Notes: generated by a model from the sequence alone, not told the origin. 53,560 nucleotides of DNA from Niastella sp. (GCA_017744515.1 JAGIBF010000057.1:1-53560), one strand, 5' to 3'. Positions 32,586 through 41,514 are shown, numbered from the stretch's first letter. Made by a program: numbers and translations.

Positions 32586-32705
32586 ATTGCCTGAGAGTTG
32601 CCTGGGAATGGCCTAAGAGTGGTCAGGGAATTGCCTGAAACCCTACTTGTATAGAGTAGCACCCTTAGGCAATGTCCAGACCACTCCCAGAGCATACCCT
32701 GAACA
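32586..32705. repeat. 11-mer-phased hairpin, 5 + 4 units of TTGCCTGGGAR type
   Basis: Five direct 11-bp units occupy 32586-32640 (ATTGCCTGAGA, GTTGCCTGGGA and three variants). After 21 nt, four units follow in reverse orientation at 32662-32705, reading on the minus strand TTGCCTAAGGG, TGGTCTGGACA and similar. Phase is exact through both arms. It occupies the spacer between the glycosyltransferase and the AriA/AriB-like genes. Confidence 0.85.
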
Positions 32706-32957
32706 GTCCACACGGATACCACTAGCAGTATGCACCAACTCGGAGCAGCCTCTTGCCCATATTGCTGAGTTATTGAGTTGGCACATAGATCGTTCGTTCT
32801 TTACTGAGAAGCGTTTGAGCATAGATTTAAAAGCAAGGCAATGAGTTATATCTAACCAGTTATTTATTTACTTTGTAGCTAGCTCTAGCGAAGATTCACC
32901 AGAAGAGAGACGGTGAGTAGATTTACGTTTTTTTATATCAATTCTTTCGAACAAACC

Positions 32958-32989
32958 TTTGGGGGTCCATAATATCAAAATTATCTTTA
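32958..32989 (+). promoter_or_regulatory. Candidate promoter of the AriA/AriB-like operon
   Basis: TTTG at 32958-32961, a 20-nt spacer and TATCTTTA at 32982-32989 (one mismatch to TAnnTTTG). The leader to ATG 33052 would be about 55 nt. Confidence 0.5.
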
Positions 32990-33051
32990 TCTTGAATTTG
33001 ATGGAGTGAAGTCTATAAAAGGAATTCAAAAACACTAACTATCAAGTGAGT

Positions 33052-34410
33052 ATGCAAATTAAGCAACTAAAAATTGTAAGCTTATACGGGTATTTAACTA
33101 AAGATATTTATTTTAATGAAGATTTGACATTGCTTGTTGGAATTAATGGTTCAGGTAAAACAAGCATACTGAATATCTTAAATTGGATGCTGAAGCCATC
33201 GCTTCCTAATCTTTGTGTTATTGAATTTAAGGTTATAGAGCTTTTTTTCGTTTTTAATAATATAGACTATAAGATTATTTGCAAACACAATAAGACTAGT
33301 TTTACTTATAATGTAAAATGTTCAAAGGATAAATTTGCTCCTTTAGTGATCCGGCTAAAAACTCCTCCACTTGAAATAGTTAGCGAGGATCAAAAAAAAA
33401 GCCTGCTGCAGGTTTACTCAAGTTTGTCGCCCGAAGCAAAAGAGAAAAAAACATGGGACTTTATTGAAGCGCTGCCTAGCCCTAATGTAATAGGCCTCGA
33501 TAGAAATCTTTTCACAGAAGAGGCTGATCGTCTGTATGTTGACGGTTCTTTTACTTCGCGAAGAATAGTGCCTTCTGAGATTAGTTCAAGATCGCCTTTG
33601 AGTAGGGTAGAGGAAATCGTAAATCAGGAATACAGGAAAAGGAAAAATGCGGTTTTAAATTTGACAAGTAAGTTGAAAAATCAGTTAATGCTGTCAGCAT
33701 TTGACGGCAGCATTACTATTGATGCTTTAACTGCTGATGTGCGGCATAAACTAAAATTAAATCAGATTGAAGGCGCAGAAAAGAGAGTTAAAGAATATTT
33801 TACCAATATTGAAAAAGGAGTTTTTAATGACAGCGAGCAAGAGACTGTTTCAAAATATTTTGCTCAGTTAAAGGATGTAATCCAACAATATCAATTAAGG
33901 CCCAACGATGAACATGTTAAGTTATTGTATAGCCTAAATACGCGTCAGTTTATTAAAGTCAATCGTCTTTTGAAAGAGTTCGAGAAATTTGAAAATGATT
34001 CAAACGAGGTTCTTCAAGGGATTAATACATATATAGATACTTTAAATTATTTTTTGAAAGATTCTGCGAAAAGACTTGTATTTAAGGAAGATACGGCGGA
34101 AATAAAATTTAATAACTTAGATAAGAATGGAGATGTTATATCAGGGTTTAATAATATTAAATTTCTATCATCTGGAGAACAGCAGATATTGATTCTTTTT
34201 TCTTATGTCGCCTTTAATAGCCAAGATGGGAAAATTTTTATTATTGACGAGCCGGAATTATCTCTTCATATTAAATGGCAAGAGGATTTTTTGGCACAGT
34301 TAGAAAGAGTAACTCCTAAAGCTACGCAGCTTATTCTTGCGACTCATTCTCCCATTCTAGTTAGTAAAAGGAAAGATAAAGCTAAATTATTACTGCCATA
34401 CAACGGATAA
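33052..34410 (+). CDS. AAA/ABC-type ATPase, AriA-like (putative PARIS defence component)
   Basis: The protein is 452 residues from ATG 33052; GTG 33046 would add two. It is an SMC/ABC-like ATPase of the AAA_15/AAA_21 group: Walker A GINGSGKTS near residue 35, signature LSSGEQQIL near 375, Walker B IFIIDEPELSLH near 400 and the switch histidine in LATHSPIL near 432. Between them is a helical region with coiled-coil character (about 180-330). In the PARIS anti-phage system, AriA-type ATPases of this build hold the effector AriB until a phage anti-restriction protein is sensed. The next gene, 3 nt downstream, encodes an AriB-like DUF4435 protein. Codon use is strongly AT-rich compared with both neighbours, suggesting transfer. 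Confidence 0.88.
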   Translation: MQIKQLKIVSLYGYLTKDIYFNEDLTLLVGINGSGKTSILNILNWMLKPSLPNLCVIEFKVIELFFVFNNIDYKIICKHNKTSFTYNVKCSKDKFAPLVIRLKTPPLEIVSEDQKKSLLQVYSSLSPEAKEKKTWDFIEALPSPNVIGLDRNLFTEEADRLYVDGSFTSRRIVPSEISSRSPLSRVEEIVNQEYRKRKNAVLNLTSKLKNQLMLSAFDGSITIDALTADVRHKLKLNQIEGAEKRVKEYFTNIEKGVFNDSEQETVSKYFAQLKDVIQQYQLRPNDEHVKLLYSLNTRQFIKVNRLLKEFEKFENDSNEVLQGINTYIDTLNYFLKDSAKRLVFKEDTAEIKFNNLDKNGDVISGFNNIKFLSSGEQQILILFSYVAFNSQDGKIFIIDEPELSLHIKWQEDFLAQLERVTPKATQLILATHSPILVSKRKDKAKLLLPYNG

Positions 34411-34412
34411 AT

Positions 34413-35285
34413 ATGGAACATGGTTTTCCTGAATTAACTGATTCGTTTCTTGCAGGGCAAGATATTCTGTATGCACAATTTAACGATGTAGATTTTTATG
34501 TTGAGGATACAAATCAAGAACACTTTTATTTTAATATCTTAAAAAAGTTGTTTCCTGATATAAAATTCGAAAAGATATTCCCCTTAAATGGAAAAGATAA
34601 AGTGATAGATGCTGCGAGGTTAACGATCGGCGATAAGAAGAAAATATACATTGTTGATTTAGATTTTGACAGTATACTAAATGTTAAAGAAGTAATCGCC
34701 AATTTGTTTTATTTGGAAAAATACTCCATTGAAAACTATCTTTTTACAAAAAAAGCAATTTATGAAGCAATAAGATCAAAGACTCCCAGCTTAAAGGATA
34801 TACAGATTGATACTCAATTTGATTATGAAGATTTATTGGATAAATGCCAAAAGTCGCTTGTGCAAGTTGCTTGTTCGTGTGTGTTGATTAAAAAATATTC
34901 TTTAGGACTTAGCTATTATACAATCAATTCTGCCCGTGATATTGATTTTTCTCTCCCTCCTCCCTTTCATAAAAATACTTTTATTTCTAATTTTTTTAGT
35001 GATGTGGAACTTGCTCTTAAACGGGTGAATAAAAGATTTACATTACGTGCCCAATTAAAGAAAATAATGGTTCATTTTCGAAGTTTAAAAGCAGCCTTAT
35101 CTCTAATTCCTGGAAAATTTGTACTTGTCTTGATTAAAGAGCGTCTTGAATATTTAAAACTAATTGCACAGACTAAGCTTGATTCATTTATGTATAATTT
35201 GGCAAAAGATATTGAATATGACGAATTGGCCTTTTTAAAAATCAGTATACTTAACTACATGGGTGTTCGTAAGGCTGTAAATTAA
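34413..35285 (+). CDS. DUF4435/TOPRIM-like protein, AriB-like (putative PARIS effector)
   Basis: A 290-residue protein following the ATPase by 2 nt. The DUF4435 pattern is clear: VDFYVEDTNQEHFY with acidic E31, then YIVDLDFD with D82, D84 and D86 forming a TOPRIM-like acidic cluster, then the family hallmark KYSIENYLF (103-111). Residues after about 170 are helical and basic. In described PARIS systems AriB is a TOPRIM nuclease released by AriA that cleaves a host tRNA and stops phage growth. The conserved Glu and Asp positions suggest this protein could be active. It is an OLD-like pair by analogy, but the partner domain is DUF4435, not the OLD TOPRIM fusion. The sample line 34681-34740 has about 27 percent G+C. 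Confidence 0.85.
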   Translation: MEHGFPELTDSFLAGQDILYAQFNDVDFYVEDTNQEHFYFNILKKLFPDIKFEKIFPLNGKDKVIDAARLTIGDKKKIYIVDLDFDSILNVKEVIANLFYLEKYSIENYLFTKKAIYEAIRSKTPSLKDIQIDTQFDYEDLLDKCQKSLVQVACSCVLIKKYSLGLSYYTINSARDIDFSLPPPFHKNTFISNFFSDVELALKRVNKRFTLRAQLKKIMVHFRSLKAALSLIPGKFVLVLIKERLEYLKLIAQTKLDSFMYNLAKDIEYDELAFLKISILNYMGVRKAVN

Positions 35286-35296
35286 AACAAGGTTTG

Positions 35297-36076
35297 TTAT
35301 TTAATCAATTTCTCATTGTCTTTGAGTAGCACCCCGGAGAGCCGCAGCCTGAATGATTCGCGGATGAGGTAGAACAGTTTGGTGGCAGCAGCCTGATAGC
35401 TCAATCCTTCCGGACGGATGTTGGAAATGCAGTTGCGGGCTTCGTCAGTGAGGCCGGGTTGTGGACGGTAGGTGAGGTATACGCCCAGGCTGTCAGGCGA
35501 GCTTAGTCCCGGCCGTTCTCCAATCAATACTACTACCAGTTCAGCTTTGAGCAGGCTGCCGATCTCATCACCAATAGCGACGCGTGCCTGCTGTACAATG
35601 CTCAAGGGAGCGAGTGGGATAGCGGCCTGCTGCAGCATGGGTAATAATATTTCCAGTAGCGGGAGGGCATTGTTGTTGATGGCGGTGGCGCTGAGGCCAT
35701 CGGCCAGCACGATGGAAACTGATTGTTGTGTAGAGCTACCAGCTAATGAAGTGAGTAAGTTGATAGAATCGATATCGAGTTTTCTTCCTTTGTCGGGTCT
35801 TTGCAGGTATTCGTGCCTGTCAGCTGCCTGACTGTGCAGCAGATTCACAGGTAGTTGCAGGCTTTGTAATTGGGCAATGAGCGTATCTGTATTCAGTAAG
35901 GAATACACCGCATCGCGCGCATGAGCATGCGCCATACGGAATTGTAATACCTCCTGCAAGGGAATAGCCGTACCTGTTCTTCCCAAAGCAATACGTGCGG
36001 GTGTGAAGGCTTTCAATGATGCCCATGGATCGGAAGAGACGGTGCCAGGGATAATATGTTTTTCTGATGAAGACAT
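35297..36076 (-). CDS. eutC: Ethanolamine ammonia-lyase, small subunit
   Basis: A 259-residue protein with the EutC hallmarks TPARIALGRTGTAIPLQEVLQFRMAHAHARDAV near the N-terminus, LVVVLIGERPGLSSPDSLGVYLTYRP in the middle and NCISNIRPEGLSYQ near the end. With EutB it forms the adenosylcobalamin-dependent lyase that converts ethanolamine to acetaldehyde and ammonia. It lies 7 nt downstream of eutB, so the genes are co-transcribed. It lacks the long N-terminal extension that targets EutC to compartments in enterobacteria, consistent with a cytosolic enzyme. No EutA reactivase gene is visible in the window. Confidence 0.95.
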   Translation of the reverse strand: MSSSEKHIIPGTVSSDPWASLKAFTPARIALGRTGTAIPLQEVLQFRMAHAHARDAVYSLLNTDTLIAQLQSLQLPVNLLHSQAADRHEYLQRPDKGRKLDIDSINLLTSLAGSSTQQSVSIVLADGLSATAINNNALPLLEILLPMLQQAAIPLAPLSIVQQARVAIGDEIGSLLKAELVVVLIGERPGLSSPDSLGVYLTYRPQPGLTDEARNCISNIRPEGLSYQAAATKLFYLIRESFRLRLSGVLLKDNEKLIK

Positions 36077-36083
36077 GATGGAG

Positions 36084-37457
36084 CTACAGATGGCTTGTAA
36101 TTAGTTGATGTGATCCGCTTACTTTCAACAGATTCCCCGCTTCATTCATAATGCCTTGCTTCACTAACCATTGCTCAAACTCAGGCGCGGGTCGCAGGCC
36201 CAGTACTTTACGCACGTACAATGCATCATGGAAAGAGGTGGATTGGTAGTTGAGCATAATATCATCTGCGCCGGGAATCCCCATGATATAATTGCAACCT
36301 GCCACACCCAGCAAAGTGAGCAGGTTGTCCATATCATCCTGGTCAGCCTCGGCATGGTTGGTATAGCAAACGTCCACGCCCATGGGCAGGCCCAACAGCT
36401 TGCCACAGAAATGATCTTCCAGTGCCGCACGGATGATCTGTTTACCATCATATAAATATTCGGGACCAATGAAACCGACCACAGTATTTACCAGCAGTGG
36501 GTTGAACCGGCGCGCCACTGCATAAGCGCGTGCTTCACAGGTTTGCTGATCTACACCGCCATGAGCGTTGGCTGATAAAGAGCTGCCTTGCCCTGTTTCA
36601 AAATACATGACGTTGCTGCCGATGGTGCCGCGCTGTAAAGACAATGCTGCTTCGTGTGCTTCCTGTAAAATGGACAGGTTGACGCCAAAGCTGCTATTGG
36701 TTTGTTCCGTACCGCCAATGGATTGGAATACGAGGTCTACCGGCGCCCGCGGCATGATGGTGAGTGCTGTGGTAACATGACATAGTACGCAGGACTGTGT
36801 AGGTATATCATATTGTTGACGCAGTTCGTCGATCAGTTGTAACAGCTGCACGGTGATGGCTGGACTATCTGTTGCCGGGTTGATGCCGATCACCGCATCA
36901 CCACTGCCATAGAGTAATCCGTCAACGATACTCGCTGCAATGCCCTTGGGATCATCGGTAGTATGGTTGGGTTGCAACCGTACCGCTAAATGTCCTTTGA
37001 GGCCGAGCGTATTTCTGAATCTGGTGATTACTTCGCATTTGCGCGCCACGCTGATGAGGTCCTGGTTGCGCATGACCTTGGATACGGCCGCTACCATTTC
37101 GGGAGTAAGACCGGGCGCCAGGCTTTGCAGGGTAGGTGTGTCGGCTGCGTCGCTCAACAGCCAGTCGCGCAACTGGCCTACGGTGAAGTGACTGACCGGC
37201 GCAAAGGCTTGGGCATCGTGGGTATCGATGATGAGCCTCGTTATCTCGTCGCTTTCATAAGGGATGATGGCTTGTTGCAGGAAATCTTGCAAAGCAATAT
37301 CCGCCAATGCCATTTGTGCTGCTACCCGTTCTTCATAGCTGCCTGCTGTGAGTCCTGCCAATGCATCGCCGGAGCGATAAGGAGCCGCTTTGGCCAATAC
37401 GGTTTTGAGGTCGTCAAACCGGTATGTGTGATTTCCTATGGTTGTTTTATAAGGCAT
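36084..37457 (-). CDS. eutB: Ethanolamine ammonia-lyase, large subunit
   Basis: A 457-residue TIM-barrel subunit, the normal length for EutB, carrying the substrate and cobalamin sites. Recognisable blocks are GDALAGLTAGSYEERVAAQMALADI, HLAVRLQPNHTTDDPKGIAASIVDGLLYGSGDAVIGINPATD, SSFGVNLSILQEAHEAA, and MGVDVCYTNHAEADQDDMDNLLTLLGVAGCNYIMGIPGADDIMLNYQSTSFHD (cut into segments here; they span residues about 315-400). It starts 75 nt from the divergent M28 peptidase gene. Ethanolamine likely comes from phosphatidylethanolamine breakdown. Downstream acetaldehyde-handling enzymes are not in the window. Confidence 0.96.
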   Translation of the reverse strand: MPYKTTIGNHTYRFDDLKTVLAKAAPYRSGDALAGLTAGSYEERVAAQMALADIALQDFLQQAIIPYESDEITRLIIDTHDAQAFAPVSHFTVGQLRDWLLSDAADTPTLQSLAPGLTPEMVAAVSKVMRNQDLISVARKCEVITRFRNTLGLKGHLAVRLQPNHTTDDPKGIAASIVDGLLYGSGDAVIGINPATDSPAITVQLLQLIDELRQQYDIPTQSCVLCHVTTALTIMPRAPVDLVFQSIGGTEQTNSSFGVNLSILQEAHEAALSLQRGTIGSNVMYFETGQGSSLSANAHGGVDQQTCEARAYAVARRFNPLLVNTVVGFIGPEYLYDGKQIIRAALEDHFCGKLLGLPMGVDVCYTNHAEADQDDMDNLLTLLGVAGCNYIMGIPGADDIMLNYQSTSFHDALYVRKVLGLRPAPEFEQWLVKQGIMNEAGNLLKVSGSHQLITSHL

Positions 37458-37532
37458 GGAAGGCGACGCAGATGGATTTTTTATATATCAATCCCGGATA
37501 TAAATCTAAGCCTGTTTTGTTACATTTATCAG

Positions 37533-39167
37533 ATGAAAAATCGTGCATTGTCTCTCGCCGGACTGTTGTGTATGGGCGTGCTGCTGTTGCAGGCGCAGGA
37601 TATCGCTCCGCTTAATAAAAAAGTAAAGCAGGTACTACAGCAGGTAGATTCCAATAACATCAGGCGGGATATTACCTACCTGGCCGATGACCGGTTGAAA
37701 GGCCGCCAACCCGGACAGCCCGGTTACCAAACGGCGGTTGATTATGTTACCGAACAATTCAAACAGGCAGGCGTGGCGCCGGGTGGCGATAACGGCACCT
37801 ATCTTCAAAAGCTGGTATTGCGCAGGGCAGGTACCGATGCCAAATCGGTCATTGCAGTATTGAAAGATGGTGCTGGTAATGTTGATAGCCTCGTCAGCGG
37901 AAAAGACATTGCGGTGCTGCCCCATGGTACGGAGGCAAGTGTTAGTGCCGAAGGTGCGTTGGTGTTTGTTGGCTACGGACTGGATATTCCCGGAAAATAT
38001 ACCGATTACCAGGGACTGGATGTGAAGGGCAAGATCGTCGTGATGCTGATGAGTGCGCCTGCTTCGCTCAACCTGCCTTCTACGCTGAGTGCACACTTTG
38101 CCAATCCCGGTTCTAAAATAGCCATCGCTATAGCAAAAGGCGCCAAAGGTGTCATTATGGTACAGGCATCTTTGCCGGCAAGCAATCCCGGCATAACAAT
38201 GGCGATGGACCCCGCCAAAACAACGGCTTACAGCCGCACCACTTATAAAGAATTGCTGGTGATGGCCCGCATATCGCAACCCGTATTGCAGCGCTTGTTT
38301 ATGCAATCAGGCAAAAACCTGAAGCAGGTGCTGGCCAGTCTTGAACAAGGTAAACCAGCTTCCGTTGTATTGCCGCTAAGTGCTTCTTTTCAATACAAGA
38401 GCGTCTACAACGATATAGAAAGTTATAATGTAATAGGTAAAATAGAAGGCAGTGATCCGCAACTGAAGAACGAGTATGTGGTGCACACGGCTCACCTGGA
38501 TCACGTGGGCATTGGCACACCTGTGAAAGGCGACTCTATTTATAACGGCGCGCATGATAATGCATCTGGCGTGGCTTCACTGCTGGAGATTGCCCGTACA
38601 TATAAGCGTTTGCCTGCAAAACCGCGCCGGTCGATATTGATCGTGATGGTGACGGCAGAAGAAATGGGGCTGTTGGGATCTGCTTACTTTGCTGCCAACC
38701 CCACTGTGCCGAAAGCGCAAATTGTAGCAGATGTAAACACCGATATGCCCACGCTGATCGCGCCGCTGCTATCAGTAGCCCCGCTGGGCGCCGAGCATTC
38801 CAGCCTCGAAAAGAACGTGGCGTTTGCCTGTAAAGAACTGGGCATCGAAATGCAAAAAGATCCCATGCCGGAAGAAGTACGCTTTGTGCGCAGTGATCAA
38901 TACAGCTTCGTATTGCAGGGCATTCCTGCACTCCATATCAAGTATGGCATCAAGACCGCCGATCCTGCTTTCGATCTGGTGAAATTTACAAAAGAATGGC
39001 GCGATGCCAATTATCACAAACCGTCTGACGAGATCACCAATGGATTCGACTTTACTGCCGGACGCAGGTATGTGCAGCTGAACTTCCTCATCAGTTATTC
39101 AATAGCACAGACTACGGTAAGGCCAACCTGGAACAAAGGCGATTTCTTTGAGAAGAGTGTGCAGTAA
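37533..39167 (+). CDS. Exported M28-family metallopeptidase with PA domain
   Basis: The protein is 544 residues from ATG 37533. The frame is open upstream but there it runs antisense through eutB and is spurious. A signal peptide (MKNRALSLAGLLCMGVLLLQAQ) is followed by a short helical region, an inserted protease-associated domain (about 120-290) and an M28 di-zinc domain. Metal and catalytic residues are visible in HTAHLDHVG, NGAHDNASG, TAEEMGLLGS, VNTDMP and NYHKPSDE. These enzymes are aminopeptidases or release N-terminal residues from peptides in the periplasm or outside the cell. Two GCCGGAGGC hairpins begin directly after the stop codon. Confidence 0.92.
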   Translation: MKNRALSLAGLLCMGVLLLQAQDIAPLNKKVKQVLQQVDSNNIRRDITYLADDRLKGRQPGQPGYQTAVDYVTEQFKQAGVAPGGDNGTYLQKLVLRRAGTDAKSVIAVLKDGAGNVDSLVSGKDIAVLPHGTEASVSAEGALVFVGYGLDIPGKYTDYQGLDVKGKIVVMLMSAPASLNLPSTLSAHFANPGSKIAIAIAKGAKGVIMVQASLPASNPGITMAMDPAKTTAYSRTTYKELLVMARISQPVLQRLFMQSGKNLKQVLASLEQGKPASVVLPLSASFQYKSVYNDIESYNVIGKIEGSDPQLKNEYVVHTAHLDHVGIGTPVKGDSIYNGAHDNASGVASLLEIARTYKRLPAKPRRSILIVMVTAEEMGLLGSAYFAANPTVPKAQIVADVNTDMPTLIAPLLSVAPLGAEHSSLEKNVAFACKELGIEMQKDPMPEEVRFVRSDQYSFVLQGIPALHIKYGIKTADPAFDLVKFTKEWRDANYHKPSDEITNGFDFTAGRRYVQLNFLISYSIAQTTVRPTWNKGDFFEKSVQ

Positions 39168-39213
39168 GTAGCCGGAGGCTACGGAATATGCCCGCTCGCC
39201 GGAGGCGAGCGGG
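39168..39213. repeat. Two GCCGGAGGC stem-loops between convergent genes
   Basis: GTAGCC/GGCTAC with loop GGA occupies 39168-39182, and CCCGCTCGCC/GGCGAGCGGG with the same GGA loop occupies 39191-39213. The first starts on the base after the M28 stop codon. No T-runs follow, so they resemble REP-like hairpins more than intrinsic terminators, but they fill the short gap between convergent genes. Confidence 0.7.
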
Positions 39214-39221
39214 TGAACGCC

Positions 39222-40532
39222 TTATGCAGTAGCTTCAACTTGTTTGTGTTTGCCCATGGCAACAAAGATGAGCATCACGATGGCCAGTCCGCCAAAGAAC
39301 AGGAGACTGAGCCAGCGGTTGTAATACATGATGGCTATCAATGCCACCACTGATAATACGAGCGCAATGGCCGGGAATAAGGGATAGAGCGGAACCTTGA
39401 AGGGCCGGTGAAGCTGTGGTTCTTTTTTGCGCAGTACAAAAAGGCTGATCATACTCATGATGTACATGACCACGGCGCCGAGCACAGAAAGAATAACCAG
39501 TTGATCCGTCTTACCCAGTGCCAATGCCACAACGCCAAACAAGCCGCCTGCAATAAGCGACCAGTGTGGTGTTTGGAATTTTTTATTCACGCCTGATAAT
39601 ATACCGGGCAGGTAGCCGCTGCGGGCCAGTGCAAACATTTGCCGGGAGTAACCGATGATGATGCTGTGAAAAGAAGCAATAAGCCCGAATAAACCTATAC
39701 CGGCAAACAGCCGGGTAATACTATTGTCTTTTCCTAATACTATTCCAATAGACTCAGGCAGTGGGTAATCGATGGCTGTCAACCGTTGCCAGTCGGTAAT
39801 GCCGCCGGTGAATACCATCACGGCGATGGCCAGCAACATCAGCGTGAGAATGCCCGTGATGTATCCGATGGGTATGGTGCGGGCCGGATCTTTTACTTCT
39901 TCGGCTACCATGGCCACCCCTTCGATGCACACGTATAGCCACATGGCGAAAGGCAATGCGGCAAATACGCCGCCCCATCCCGCAGGCATGCTATTATGGA
40001 AAAAGTTGCCGGCGCTGAATGAGGGCGCTACGATGCCTATATAGATCAGCAATTCTCCTACCGCCAGCAATGTTACGATGAGCGTAAATACCGCCGACTC
40101 TTTAATGCCCAGCAGGTTGATGGCCGTGAATATTACATAACAACCAATAGCTGTCCACAATACCGGCAGCGAAGGGTAGAGGAAGTGAATATAGTTGCCC
40201 AACGCAAAAGCAATCGCTGGTGTTGCCAGCAGAAATTCAGCGAGGGTTGCATATCCGGCAACCAGCGCGCCCAGTGGTCCGAATGCTTTGTAAGAATAAG
40301 CAAAAGGGCCACCGGCATGCGGTATGGAAGTAGTGAGTTCGGTAAAGCTGAAAATGAAAGTGATGTACAGTACGGTGATGATGAGGGTAGCCAGCAGAAA
40401 CCCGACCGTTCCTGCTACGCCCCATCCATAGTTCCAGCCAAAGTATTCACCCGAGATCACGAGCCCCACGGCAATGGCCCAGAGATGGATAGGACGTATG
40501 ACTTTTTTCAGCCCGGTAACGGATTGACTCAT
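39222..40532 (-). CDS. eat: Ethanolamine permease, APC superfamily
   Basis: A 436-residue transporter with about 12 predicted membrane helices. The N-terminal VISGEYFGWNYGW and TTSIPHAGGPFAYSYKAFGPLGALVAG segments are typical of the ethanolamine permease group of APC transporters, and VCIEGVAMVAEEVKDPARTIPIG in the sixth helix region is the family signature. It would import ethanolamine by cation-coupled transport for the EutBC lyase encoded 2 kb away. The gene is separated from eutBC by the M28 peptidase. The methyltransferase gene ends 37 nt downstream (its stop is at 40570, upstream on the minus strand), so the two may share a transcript. Confidence 0.88.
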   Translation of the reverse strand: MSQSVTGLKKVIRPIHLWAIAVGLVISGEYFGWNYGWGVAGTVGFLLATLIITVLYITFIFSFTELTTSIPHAGGPFAYSYKAFGPLGALVAGYATLAEFLLATPAIAFALGNYIHFLYPSLPVLWTAIGCYVIFTAINLLGIKESAVFTLIVTLLAVGELLIYIGIVAPSFSAGNFFHNSMPAGWGGVFAALPFAMWLYVCIEGVAMVAEEVKDPARTIPIGYITGILTLMLLAIAVMVFTGGITDWQRLTAIDYPLPESIGIVLGKDNSITRLFAGIGLFGLIASFHSIIIGYSRQMFALARSGYLPGILSGVNKKFQTPHWSLIAGGLFGVVALALGKTDQLVILSVLGAVVMYIMSMISLFVLRKKEPQLHRPFKVPLYPLFPAIALVLSVVALIAIMYYNRWLSLLFFGGLAIVMLIFVAMGKHKQVEATA

Positions 40533-40569
40533 AAGCTGCTTGGTTTCCCTAAAAATAAGCTAATATGGC

Positions 40570-41382
40570 TTATCTGCGCGTAACTGTAACTTTTAAGAAA
40601 GTGGCCGGGATGAATGTCGTGCCGTTACCGCTTTTGTTTTGTCTGTTGAACAAGTCTTCCAGCTCACGCTGAAGATCTGCCGCCTTACCATTTTTTTCAG
40701 CTGCTTCAAATGCATTCATCGTGGGGCCATAATATTGCTTAAACCTTCCCAGTAATTCGGATGGCGCACCGGGGAGTTCGAAATGGAAAGTGTCCCTGAC
40801 GAATGATATGTCTTCTTTGGCTACCCCGGCAGCAGCAAAGCGTTCGGTGACATGATCTTCCATGCCCCACAACATTGGACTGATAAAACCTTCGGGTGGT
40901 GGCGGTGTATAAGAGGAACTTATTTTTAATATCTGTGCCACAAGAGTAGGATCTCCCGGGATCCAGTTGCCCATCACGATCCTTCCGCCAGGACGGGTAA
41001 CCCGCACCAGTTCCCTGGCCACATCCATCGGCTTTGGTGCGAACATGGCGCCAAAGATGGTAACTAAAAGGTCGAAGCGTCGATCACTTAGTTCATGCAG
41101 ATCAGTTGCATCACCTTCCTGGAAGGTGCAATTGGTAAGCCCTTCTGCCTGCGCCCTGCGATTGCCCGCCATAACGAGATTGGCTGCTATATCGACGCCC
41201 AGCACATTGGCTCCCAGTTTTGCTGCGGGAATAGCAGTGGTGCCATCTCCGCAACCAAGGTCCAACACTTCCATTCCTTTTGTAACGCCCAGTTGGGCAA
41301 CGAGTGCGGTGCCGCTATTCCGCATACTGTCTGCGATCTTCGTGAAATCGCCCTTTTCCCACAAGGCTTTGTTAGGATTCAT
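40570..41382 (-). CDS. Class I SAM-dependent methyltransferase
   Basis: The protein is 270 residues from ATG 41382. The frame opens at 41415, but MNPNKALWEKGDFTKIA is the usual family start. The SAM-binding motif I is VLDLGCGDGTTAIPAA, motif II is GVDIAANLV, and motif III is FDLLVTIFGAMFAPKPMDVARELVRVTRPGGR, spanning about 115-145. The domain belongs to the UbiE/Methyltransf_11 group of small-molecule methyltransferases, and the substrate is unknown. It is divergent from an AraC-type regulator 132 nt away, which may control it. Confidence 0.9.
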   Translation of the reverse strand: MNPNKALWEKGDFTKIADSMRNSGTALVAQLGVTKGMEVLDLGCGDGTTAIPAAKLGANVLGVDIAANLVMAGNRRAQAEGLTNCTFQEGDATDLHELSDRRFDLLVTIFGAMFAPKPMDVARELVRVTRPGGRIVMGNWIPGDPTLVAQILKISSSYTPPPPEGFISPMLWGMEDHVTERFAAAGVAKEDISFVRDTFHFELPGAPSELLGRFKQYYGPTMNAFEAAEKNGKAADLQRELEDLFNRQNKSGNGTTFIPATFLKVTVTRR

Positions 41383-41514
41383 TGCTTTTATTTTTATTGT
41401 TATATAATTTAGCAATGATAGCTGTTTAATGTAGCCATGGCATGCCCCACAAATTCAATAGCTTGACTTAAAAGCCCAACTGTCCGGTAGGGGATATTTT
41501 ATATCTTAGGGGGA

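Noticed and set aside
32401..33045. A gene in the long spacer between the glycosyltransferase and the AriA-like gene
   Set aside because: Open frames there are short and translate the phased 7-mer and 11-mer repeats. I see no coding features.
36990..37532. Upstream extension of the M28 peptidase frame
   Set aside because: It runs antisense through eutB. The signal peptide at 37533 fixes the true start.
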